Below, in pieces: positions 56,469-64,000 of a stretch of DNA of 64,000 bases. The stretch spans positions 1,922,001 through 1,986,000 of the forward strand of contig NZ_CP133083.1 of NCBI RefSeq assembly GCF_030908545.1, given 5' to 3'. Every line of letters starts with the position of its first letter. The first letter of the stretch is position 1. A program made the translations under genes and the position numbers. This DNA comes from Nitrosomonas sp. sh817 (lineage in GTDB: Bacteria; Pseudomonadota; Gammaproteobacteria; Burkholderiales; Nitrosomonadaceae). Below the pieces are notes generated by a model. The model was not told where the DNA came from. It searched no databases and saw only the letters and a program-made list of their open reading frames with translations.

Positions 56469-59156
56469 ATGAATAAATTTGTAAATGCAATTTCTGGTCG
56501 TCTTTCCCTTCGTGATCCACAGCGACATTCGCTGGAAATCCTTGCGCGGGTTGCAGAAATTGTTCCGCCACGCAAAAACACCGATATTGCGGCCGCGTTA
56601 GAGGTTATCAAGTCAGAATATCCTTCCGTGACAGATTTTGAACGGGAATTTCCCTCGCTCTGTTTTGCCATAGCTACAGGTGTTGGAAAAACTCGTCTGA
56701 TGGGAGCATTTATTTCCTACCTGCATCTGGCACATGGGATCAATAACTTCTTCGTTCTTGCCCCAAATCTAACCATTTACAATAAGCTGATTGGGGATTT
56801 CCAGCCCGCGTCACCTAAATATGTGTTCAAGGGAGTTTCTGAATTTTCAATCAACCCTCCTGCTATTATCACAGGAGATGATTATCAGCTATTGGCCGGT
56901 AACATGTTTGACCAGATTGCGCGCTGCAAAATCAATATCTTCAACATTTCCAAGATCAATTCGGAAGTGCGCGGAGGGAAACTGCCAAAGATCAAGCGTC
57001 TGGCAGAGTATATCGGCGAAAGCTATTTCGATTATCTAGCAGGATTGCCTGACCTTGTGTTGCTGATGGATGAATCGCACCGCTACCGCGCTTCAGCGGG
57101 CGTACGCGCAATCAATGAATTAAAACCTGTTTTGGGACTGGAGTTGACTGCTACTCCAAAAGTAGAAACGGGGCGTGGTGCCGTTGATTTTAAAAATATT
57201 ATTTTTGATTACGCCCTTGGTAAAGCGCTGGATGATGGTTTCATCAAAGAACCCGCCGTTGTTACGCGTAAAGACTTCAATCCTGCGGGTATGACTTCTG
57301 ATGATATTGAACTGTTAAAGTTGGAAGATGGTATTCGCCTGCATGAAAGGACAAAGGTTGAGCTGGAAACGTATGCACGTGAGACTGAGAATTGCATTGT
57401 GAAGCCTTTCCTGCTTGTCATTGCGCGGGATACGACTCATGCGGGGCAATTGCTGGATTTAATCAAGTCTGATGCCTTCTTTGATGGACGCTATAAAGAT
57501 AAAGTCATTCAAGTAGATTCCAGCCAAACGGGTGAAAAAGAAGACGAAATGATCCAGCGTCTTCTGGCTGTTGAAAGCACGGAAGAACCTACGGAAATTG
57601 TCATTCACGTCAACATGCTGAAAGAAGGTTGGGATGTGACTAACCTTTATACCATCGTGCCGCTTCGCGCTGCAAATGCACGGATTTTGATTGAGCAATC
57701 TATTGGACGCGGCCTTCGTTTGCCCTATGGCAAGCGTACGGGTGTTGATGCCGTTGATCGCCTCAGCATTGTGGCACACGATAAGTTTCAGGAAATCATA
57801 GATGAAGCCAATAGACCGGATTCCGCTATCCACTTGAAACAAGTGGTGCTCAGTGATTCAGATTTGAAGCAAAAAACAACTACGGTTGTTTCACAATCAA
57901 ATCTGGCGCAAATGTTGGGGGTGGTTCCCGCGCAGGCAAGCCCTAGAACTCATGTCGCACCAATCGCGCAGCCGCCAATGTTTTTTGCTACGCCAGAAGA
58001 GCAGAAAATTGCGCTGATCACGCATAAAGCCATCCAGAGAATGGCGCGGGATGCAACGCTTTTGCCAAGTGTCTCCTATCTTCAAAATGAAGATATTAGG
58101 AAGCAGGTTTTGCGCGAGGTGCAGGCGGAATATCGTCCGCAGCAGTTGGAAATAGAGGGCATTGTCGAAAAACCAGACATTGCAGCGATTGTCGCCAAAA
58201 CAACCTCTTTGGTTATTCAACAAACCATAGATATTCCGCGTATTTCCGTGGTTCCAAAAGGGGAAGTGAAGTCTGGCTTCAAGCCCTTCCAGCTCAAATT
58301 GGACAGTTTGCGCTTTCAGCCCCCAGAAGAAACACTATGGGTTCAATATCTTCGCACGGGAAAAAGCATGGAATTGGGCGTGGGCGAAGGTGGCATCGAG
58401 GAAGATCGCCTTGAAAACCATGTGGTTGCTGGCCTGATAGATTATGATGATGTGTCTTACGATGATAATGCCGATTTGCTCTATGACCTTGCAGGACAAG
58501 TTGTCCAACATATGCGCTTCTACCTCCCCGAAGAGCAGATTGGAAAAGTCTTACACTTTCATCAATGTGAAATTTCCCGTTTTGTCCATGCCCAAATGTT
58601 GGAACATTATTGGGAAGAAACATCAGGCTATGACGTGGTGGTCAGCTCTGGTTTCTCGCCTTTGAAAGAAAGCGCATATAGCACTCTATCAGGGCAAGAG
58701 CCATTGAATTTCAGAGTATCTCCTACTGATAAAACGAACATGGCGAAGTATCTGTTCGGTGGGTTTTCTAATTGCCTGTATCCCGTCCAGAAGTTTGACT
58801 CAGATGCTGAACGGCAGCTAGCCATTATTCTGGATCGTGAAGCCGATAAATGGTTCAAGCCTGCGCGCGGGCAGTTCCAGATTTATTATCGCACGGGAAC
58901 GGGTGAACAAGAGTATCAACCTGATTTTGTCGCCGAAACGACAGATTGTATCTATATGCTGGAACCAAAGGCGCGAAACCAGTTAGAAGCCCCCGATGTT
59001 ATCGCCAAGAAAGACGCGGCGGTACGTTGGTGTCAAAATGCCTCGGATCATGCAAAAACTTATGGCGGAAAGCCTTGGGTTTATCTGCTCATACCACATG
59101 ACGTGATTGCGGAGAATATAACTTTGGATGGACTAAGAGGAAATTTTAAGTATTAG
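56469..59156 (+). CDS. res: Type III-like restriction helicase-nuclease (Res)
   Basis: An 895-residue enzyme. Walker A ATGVGKTRLMGAF lies at ~69, DESH at ~201 (MDESHRYRA), and the second lobe shows VNMLKEGWDVTNLY and SIGRGLRLPYG. A C-terminal PD-(D/E)xK site is complete: PDF (818-820) and EPK (832-834). It should translocate on DNA and cleave unmodified sites with Mod. The protein is shorter than classic EcoP1I-type Res (about 970). All motifs are intact, so the pair looks functional. Confidence 0.92.
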   Translation: MNKFVNAISGRLSLRDPQRHSLEILARVAEIVPPRKNTDIAAALEVIKSEYPSVTDFEREFPSLCFAIATGVGKTRLMGAFISYLHLAHGINNFFVLAPNLTIYNKLIGDFQPASPKYVFKGVSEFSINPPAIITGDDYQLLAGNMFDQIARCKINIFNISKINSEVRGGKLPKIKRLAEYIGESYFDYLAGLPDLVLLMDESHRYRASAGVRAINELKPVLGLELTATPKVETGRGAVDFKNIIFDYALGKALDDGFIKEPAVVTRKDFNPAGMTSDDIELLKLEDGIRLHERTKVELETYARETENCIVKPFLLVIARDTTHAGQLLDLIKSDAFFDGRYKDKVIQVDSSQTGEKEDEMIQRLLAVESTEEPTEIVIHVNMLKEGWDVTNLYTIVPLRAANARILIEQSIGRGLRLPYGKRTGVDAVDRLSIVAHDKFQEIIDEANRPDSAIHLKQVVLSDSDLKQKTTTVVSQSNLAQMLGVVPAQASPRTHVAPIAQPPMFFATPEEQKIALITHKAIQRMARDATLLPSVSYLQNEDIRKQVLREVQAEYRPQQLEIEGIVEKPDIAAIVAKTTSLVIQQTIDIPRISVVPKGEVKSGFKPFQLKLDSLRFQPPEETLWVQYLRTGKSMELGVGEGGIEEDRLENHVVAGLIDYDDVSYDDNADLLYDLAGQVVQHMRFYLPEEQIGKVLHFHQCEISRFVHAQMLEHYWEETSGYDVVVSSGFSPLKESAYSTLSGQEPLNFRVSPTDKTNMAKYLFGGFSNCLYPVQKFDSDAERQLAIILDREADKWFKPARGQFQIYYRTGTGEQEYQPDFVAETTDCIYMLEPKARNQLEAPDVIAKKDAAVRWCQNASDHAKTYGGKPWVYLLIPHDVIAENITLDGLRGNFKY

Positions 59157-59948
59157 AATCTATTGAAGAGAACTTGGTCTATAAAAACAGAAAGATAAAT
59201 TATGAAACCATTAGCTTTAGAGTCACCAATTTCAGATTTATCGCAGATAGTGGCTAGGTGCGAGTCGACATGATTACGCTCTTGTTAGTAGAAATAAAAG
59301 CGACAAGTCTAATTTGCTTCTGCTTTGGTAAATTTAAATCCAGCGGATGGCGGAAAGGATCTAATCCCGATCAAGGATTCATTTAATGCCTAAAGATTGT
59401 CATTCAAGTTTTAATATTTTTGATCGAAACCAATACAATTAGAGCAATTTAATACAAGAGAAAGGTGAAATGTACTTTTTCTATATTGATCGAGAATTTG
59501 AGCTAATCTGATAGTAATAGATAAAGCAATGGCAAGAAGAAAAAACAGTCTGGTAGAAGATATATATAAATAGCGGTGTAAAAATGTACCACTGAGACCA
59601 CTTCTATCTGCTGTCTTACTCTTGATGCGGTTTCCATCTTATCTTTCCAGATTGGATTAAGCACGGCTTTAACATCATCCACGCCAATCAGTCTTTTATG
59701 TTCTATACAGATCGCACCAGCCATCGATCATCTGCCTTTTCGGGAATTGTTAAAAAATTAGCCGGAATACGGAAACCCAATGATTGTTTAAGAAATTAAG
59801 AATGTCGACAAATTATAGAATCCAGCTTAAACCAATAAGATAAAAGTTTTTGCAACGTCAAGCTAAACATCAAAATATCCATACAATTTAAACTATCATA
59901 TATAATTTAGCTAAATTATATAAAAAATTGGGCGCTTCGGAATAGAAA
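59157..59948. other. Junction between the two defence modules
   Basis: About 790 AT-rich bases. The only recognisable content is the integrase remnant at 59503-59724 on the minus strand. No intact gene or RNA is seen. The region marks the boundary between separately acquired blocks. Confidence 0.5.
59503..59724 (-). pseudogene. Fragment of a second P4-type integrase
   Basis: A 73-residue open stretch. Residues ~10-42 (RLIGVDDVKAVLNPIWKDK, then METASRVRQQIEVV) match the core-binding region of P4-type integrases, where the pattern is VxAVL-PIW-xK-xETASR-RGRIE. The rest, a hydrophobic tail from ~47, does not. There is no catalytic domain. It is a relic of a former integration event. Confidence 0.65.
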
Positions 59949-60188
59949 ATGAATGAAAATTTAATTTACAATCACATAAAGAAAACCTTGGCGGAAGCAC
60001 CGCGTAATCAATACACAGCAGAGTTGCATCTACAAATAATTAAATATGCCGATGGGCTTAAACACATCACAGCTAAAGAATTCTGCGAAGGAGTTGGTCT
60101 TCGCCAAAGCTTTGGTACCGAATTTAGCAAGATGCGTAATCTTACACAGCGGTTAAAGGCAGCAGGCCTAAATACTGACTTGCTTTAA
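59949..60188 (+). CDS. Small HTH-like protein preceding the type I locus
   Basis: A 79-residue, mostly helical protein. The C-terminal half (ITAKEFCEGVGLRQSFGTEFSKMRNLTQRLKAAG) reads as a helix-turn-helix-like fold. Short proteins of this type occur directly ahead of hsdM and may regulate restriction genes, like C proteins. It is intact although hsdM behind it is not. No ribosome site better than weak is seen (GGAATAGAAA). Confidence 0.6.
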   Translation: MNENLIYNHIKKTLAEAPRNQYTAELHLQIIKYADGLKHITAKEFCEGVGLRQSFGTEFSKMRNLTQRLKAAGLNTDLL

Positions 60189-60226
60189 TGGAATACACGC
60201 ATATAACGTAACGAAGTACTCTCTAA

Positions 60227-60945
60227 ATGGCTAAAAAAACGAACTTTACTCTTCCTTTTTGGCAGGTTGCGACGAATTGCGCGGCGGAATGGATGCTAGC
60301 CAGTACAAAATTACGTACTGGCGATGCTATTTATGAAATACGTGTCCGACAAGTACAAGGGTAATCCTTGCGATATGATCGTCGTGTCAACCGGAGTCAA
60401 CTTCGAAGTCATGGTGGTATTAAAGGGCGATAAAGAAATCGGTGAAAAGATCAACAAGATCATCGGTGCTTTAGTCAAAGAGAACGATCTGAAAGGCATC
60501 ACTGATGTTACCGACTTTGACGATGAAGATGAACTCGGTACAGGCAAAGATATGATCGACCGTTTGTCTAATCTAATCGGTATTTTTGAAGGGATCGATT
60601 TATCTGCCAACCGCGCTGATGGCGATGAATTGTTGGGCGATGCATTACGAATGTCTGATGAGCCACTTCGCGATGGAATTCGCTAAATCTAAAGGTCAGT
60701 TTTATATCCTGGCATAAGTTTCGCGCATTCTATCTAAAGTGATTGTCATCAATCAGGATACGTCACAAGAAACTACCGTTTACGATCCTACCTTGTGGCT
60801 CCGGTTCGTTGTTATTAAAAGCCAACGACGAAGCACCGCATGGATTGACAATCTTTGATCAGGAAATGGATAACGCCACCAGCACGGTGGCACGAATGAA
60901 TATGATTCTGCATAACAACGCCACCGCCAAATCAAACATGGCATG
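60227..60945 (+). pseudogene. hsdM: Type I restriction methyltransferase, decayed
   Basis: The start MAKKTNFTLPF at 60227 is followed by pieces of HsdM in different frames: LAGCDELRGGMDASQYK, then LFMKYVSDKYKGNP (in the frame of 60324-60686), LMSHFAMEFAKSKGQFY, VYDPT, then CGSGSLLLKA, the SAM motif. At least four frameshifts and one stop break it. The NPPF catalytic motif and everything beyond NMILHNNATA are missing through a deletion. No methyltransferase can be made. Confidence 0.85.
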
Positions 60946-61033
60946 ATGCAGGAATTGCTGACCGGGAAAACTCGATTGATAAAACCTAAGCCAAGCTTGT
61001 CTGCAAACGATAGAAAGGAATGTGTCAATGGGT
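60942..61033 (+). pseudogene. hsdS: C-terminal remnant of type I specificity subunit
   Basis: After the hsdM deletion joint the frame reads KHGMMQELLTGKTRLI, the usual C-terminus of HsdS, and stops at 61031-61033, overlapping the start of the next gene (61028). The rest of hsdS is gone. The short overlap suggests that the next gene was originally translated in coupling with hsdS. Confidence 0.75.
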
Positions 61034-63655
61034 AATGAGGTATTTTCGAACGGTAGCCGCTGGTTGAAAACGGATTTTCATCTGCATACTCGCGCCGACA
61101 AGGAGTTTAGCTATCCAGGGGAAGAGAATAGTTATGTGAACGATTATGTCGATGCGTTAGTAAATGCGGGCATTCAGCTTGGCGTGATTACCAATCACAA
61201 TAAATTCGATCTGGGCGAATTTAAGAATCTTAGAAAAAAGGCGGGCAAGGCGGGCGTTGGTTTATTGCCCGGCGTCGAGTTGTCAATAAATGACGGTCAA
61301 GCCGGTGTACATACGCTGGTGGTGTTTTCCGATGAGTGGATATGCAACAAGGAACAAGCAAACTATATCCAAAGTTTTTTAAGCGTGACGTTTGCTGGAC
61401 AAGCTAGCTTTGAGCAGGAAAATGCATCTTCCAATCACAACATTGTGGATACCGTTCGAGAACTGGACAAGTTCCACAAAGATTATTTCTTGATCTTTGC
61501 TCATGTAGAAGCCCCTAAGGGATTATGGAACGAGTTGAAACCAGGACGGATTAGCGAGCTATTTGAAAACGAGACCGTACGGCGCAGAGTTGTGGGTTTT
61601 CAAAAAGTGCGAACCTATGATGAGCGGATAAAAATTCAGCAAGCATTGGGTAATCTTTATCCTGCCGAAGTTGAAGGTTGCGATGCCAAGCAGTTCAAAG
61701 ATATGGTTTCCAGAAAGGAAGCTTGTTACTTAAAACTGGGCGATTACAGTTTTGAAGCAGTTAAGTTTGCTTTGCAGGATTACGATAACCGAGTGTGCAA
61801 TGAACTGCCCAAATATGGTCACTCGTATATTACGAAAATTAGTTTTGAGGGTGCGGGTGCGTTAGGTGGTGCTGAAATTTACCTATCGCCAGAACTGAAT
61901 ACCCTGATTGGCATTAGAGGCAGCGGCAAGTCGTCTGTTTTAGAGGGTATTCGCTACGCCCTTAATATTCCGTTTGGCGATAAAGCCTCAGATGTGGAGT
62001 ACAAGGAAGGCTTGGTCAAACACCTGCTGCGCAGTGGCGGCAAGGTCACCGTTGATGCGGTGGATCGCCGGGGGCAGTCTTATCAAATACGTCGGATCTT
62101 AAACGAGCGACCCGATGTTTATGTAAATGAACAACTGCAGCCGGGCGTGTCCATTCGCGAAACGGTTTTGCATAAACCGATTTATTTCGGGCAGAAAGAC
62201 CTTTCCAGCACCGGCGCGGGCTTTGAAAAAGATTTGATCGAAAAGCTGGTTGGTGAAGTGTTATCGCCTGTCAGGGAAAAAATCGAAGCCAGATGCCAGT
62301 TTGTTCGTGATGCTATCGGCCAGATCAAACGGTTCAAGCGTGCATCCGAGCAAAAGCAGGAATGGGCGCAAAAGAAGCAGGATGCTGTGTTCAAATTGAA
62401 GTTTTATCAGCAGCATGGGGTTGAAGAAAAGCTTCAAAAGCAAATTGATTTTGATCGCGACGAACGCAAAGCTAGTCAAGTGATTCAAGAGACTCAGAAC
62501 TACTTGGAACAACTTATTGGATTTGTCGCCATCTTTGAAGATGAACTAAAAAATCAGCTCTTATATAAATCGGCCAATAATCAGGCCTTTTTCGATGATT
62601 TTTTTGCAACGTTTAAACAAGTATTGCAAGGGTTTGACACCATAAAACAAGTTGCAACCCAAGGGCAGCCTTTAAGCTTTTCACTACAACGTAAACTCGA
62701 GTTGTTTAAACAGCAAAAACAGGCGCTTAAGGAGGAGTTTGCGGACATTGAACGGAAACTGGCTGGCGAATTGAAACAAGCGGGTGCGCAGGCGATAAGT
62801 CCGCAGGAATTTCGGCAATTAAAAACGCTGTTAGATCAAGCCGATCAAATGTTGGGTGTGCTGGATAAGAGCGAACAGCAGTATGCCGAGTTGAAAAAAA
62901 CGCTTGAAGTGGAGTTGGTGAAATTAAATGATCTTTGGCTTGAGGAATACCGTGCCATTGAGCAGATTTTGGCGGGTATTAATCGACCCAATTCACCTTT
63001 GAAAATTGTACCTCAGTTCAAGGCGAATAAGGATGCCATGCGTAAATATATGCAAGACCTTTTTCGTGGTAGTCGGATTAGAGAAGCTACCCTTCAGGGG
63101 GTAATTGATAACTACAGTGACTTTGGCGCAATGTGGCGCGATTCAACAAATATTGCTATCCAGTTAGGCAGTTCTTATGAAACATTTTCTCAGTACTTCG
63201 ATAGCAATATCGAAGCTTTTTTGACGTGGCAGGTGCCCAATGTGTTTACCATCGAATTTCACGGTAAGGCTTTGGCTCATCACTCCCTTGGTCAGCGAGC
63301 CTCGGCACTGATGTTGTTTGTGTTGAGTCAACGAGACAATGATGTCGTTATTATCGATCAGCCAGAAGACGATCTGGACAACCAAACCATTTATGACGAT
63401 GTGATTAAGCTGATCCGGGCACTTAAGCCGGAAACACAATTCATTTTCGCCACCCACAATGCCAATATTCCGGTTCTGGGTGATGCTGAGCAGGTGGTAG
63501 CGTGCCGATATGTTGATGAACAGATTTCTACCATTAGTGGCAGTATAGATTGTGTCGACATTCAAAAAAGCATCGTTGGCATTATGGAAGGCGGTGCCGA
63601 AGCCTTCGAGAGACGCAGACAGGTATATGAAGCATGGAAACCCAAGAATTATTAA
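61028..63655 (+). CDS. TrlF-type PHP domain / ABC-like ATPase
   Basis: An 875-residue protein starting at ATG 61028 behind AAAGGAA. The N-terminus is a PHP phosphoesterase-like domain (DFHLHTRAD at ~15, ITNHNKFDLGEF, LLPGVELSI). An SMC/ABC-type ATPase follows: Walker A GIRGSGKSSVLEG (~299), a coiled coil (~410-640), signature HSLGQRASA (~755) and Walker B VVIIDQPEDDLDN (~776), then FIFATHNANI. TrlF-like proteins commonly lie inside type I restriction loci. Nuclease or NTP-dependent damage to invading DNA or RNA is plausible; the function is not established. It is intact although the flanking hsdM/hsdS are dead. Confidence 0.85.
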   Translation: MGNEVFSNGSRWLKTDFHLHTRADKEFSYPGEENSYVNDYVDALVNAGIQLGVITNHNKFDLGEFKNLRKKAGKAGVGLLPGVELSINDGQAGVHTLVVFSDEWICNKEQANYIQSFLSVTFAGQASFEQENASSNHNIVDTVRELDKFHKDYFLIFAHVEAPKGLWNELKPGRISELFENETVRRRVVGFQKVRTYDERIKIQQALGNLYPAEVEGCDAKQFKDMVSRKEACYLKLGDYSFEAVKFALQDYDNRVCNELPKYGHSYITKISFEGAGALGGAEIYLSPELNTLIGIRGSGKSSVLEGIRYALNIPFGDKASDVEYKEGLVKHLLRSGGKVTVDAVDRRGQSYQIRRILNERPDVYVNEQLQPGVSIRETVLHKPIYFGQKDLSSTGAGFEKDLIEKLVGEVLSPVREKIEARCQFVRDAIGQIKRFKRASEQKQEWAQKKQDAVFKLKFYQQHGVEEKLQKQIDFDRDERKASQVIQETQNYLEQLIGFVAIFEDELKNQLLYKSANNQAFFDDFFATFKQVLQGFDTIKQVATQGQPLSFSLQRKLELFKQQKQALKEEFADIERKLAGELKQAGAQAISPQEFRQLKTLLDQADQMLGVLDKSEQQYAELKKTLEVELVKLNDLWLEEYRAIEQILAGINRPNSPLKIVPQFKANKDAMRKYMQDLFRGSRIREATLQGVIDNYSDFGAMWRDSTNIAIQLGSSYETFSQYFDSNIEAFLTWQVPNVFTIEFHGKALAHHSLGQRASALMLFVLSQRDNDVVIIDQPEDDLDNQTIYDDVIKLIRALKPETQFIFATHNANIPVLGDAEQVVACRYVDEQISTISGSIDCVDIQKSIVGIMEGGAEAFERRRQVYEAWKPKNY

Positions 63656-64000
63656 GCATTATCGCGAACGGCGAGGATAGTACTCATCAGTTTAAGGCGA
63701 ATATAAATAATGCTAATGCTATTGCATCAGAAATGACCGCCTTTAGTAATTCAAGGGGTGGTCAGATACTTATAGGAGTCCATGATGACGGGGCTATTGC
63801 TGGTTTAACCAATAATGACATCGCTGAGATTAACAAACTCATTGCAAACGCGGCAACCAATAATATAAAGCCATCAATTAATCCAATTACTCAAAACGTT
63901 GTTTTGCCTAATGGAATGGTGCTTGTGTTGACGATTGAACCCGGATTAAATAAACCTTATATGGATACTCAGGGCTTCATCTGGATAAAAAATGGTTCAG
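63634..64000 (+). CDS. AlbA_2 / Schlafen-type protein, 3' truncated by window
   Basis: The ATG at 63634 overlaps the TrlF end by 22 bases. The visible 122 residues carry the AlbA_2 (Schlafen AAA_4) domain: MTAFSNSRGGQILIGVHDDGAIAGL and a beta-rich continuation ending at FIWIKNGS. These domains bind nucleic acid or ATP and are common as accessory genes of type I restriction loci. Because the gene runs off the window, whether hsdR follows cannot be seen. Confidence 0.85.
   Translation, partial: METQELLSIIANGEDSTHQFKANINNANAIASEMTAFSNSRGGQILIGVHDDGAIAGLTNNDIAEINKLIANAATNNIKPSINPITQNVVLPNGMVLVLTIEPGLNKPYMDTQGFIWIKNGS

Noticed and set aside
60743..60946. 67-codon frame as an independent gene
   Set aside because: Its second half is HsdM sequence and it starts in a shifted frame of the same pseudogene.
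41748..64000. Search for a second copy of the ssrA 3' end (attR)
   Set aside because: No matching stretch was found by eye; the far end is taken to lie outside the window.

Overview
The window looks like a chromosomal segment of an ammonia-oxidising betaproteobacterium of the Nitrosomonas type. I infer this from gene content and order: mlaFEDCB followed by an ABC-2 transporter and an IbaG/BolA gene, sdhCDA, the set ompA - mtaD-like - ubiG - gph - ssrA, and integron-type cassettes without an integrase, which are known from Nitrosomonas. I had no database search, so the genus is a judgement, not a measurement.

Left part (1-11.8 kb). The window opens inside a large secreted-type peptidase (M1-like, M28 and PDZ domains). 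From 3.2 to 6.4 kb there is a small array of mobile gene cassettes bounded by attC-like sites: a membrane protein, a zinc-ribbon protein, a secreted protein and a DUF1232 protein. A BrnT/BrnA toxin-antitoxin pair sits inside the array, and a MITE-like element appears to have landed in the last attC. A PAS-type chemoreceptor follows, flanked by two unrecognised proteins. The larger one carries an in-frame TAG at codon 17.

Core part (11.9-41.7 kb). This holds mostly housekeeping genes. They include djlA, ibaG, an ABC-2 exporter, the mla phospholipid-transport operon, an alanine/sodium symporter and a secreted SNase-type nuclease. A P-type ATPase gene is broken by two insertion sequences, an IS200/IS605 element and an IS30 element. 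Next come sdhCDA with no sdhB beside it, a DoxX/pirin/LysR locus, sixA, yggU, yggT, proC and mutM, and a GldG-type ABC operon. The core ends with ompA, mtaD-like, ubiG, gph and tmRNA.

Island (41.7 kb to the window end). A P4-type integrase lies directly behind ssrA, so tmRNA is the likely attachment site. The visible island has three blocks. The first is an AT-rich replication/recombination block with a Gp2/YagK-YfjJ protein, an AlpA regulator, an RDF-like protein, a YqaJ exonuclease, a DUF932 protein and a small zinc-ribbon protein. The second is an overlapping four-gene defence operon: SNF2-type helicase, AIPR protein with a possible nuclease motif, type III-like DNA methyltransferase and type III-like restriction helicase-nuclease. 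The third is a decayed type I restriction locus (a C-protein-like gene, an hsdM pseudogene and an hsdS tail) leading into an intact TrlF-type PHP-ATPase and an AlbA_2/Schlafen-type protein cut by the window end. A fragment of a second integrase lies between the two defence blocks, which suggests stepwise assembly. The far end of the island is not in the window.

The best candidate for a poorly described system is the SNF2-AIPR-Mod-Res operon at 50154-59156. Second is the TrlF-AlbA_2 pair left behind by the dead type I system.
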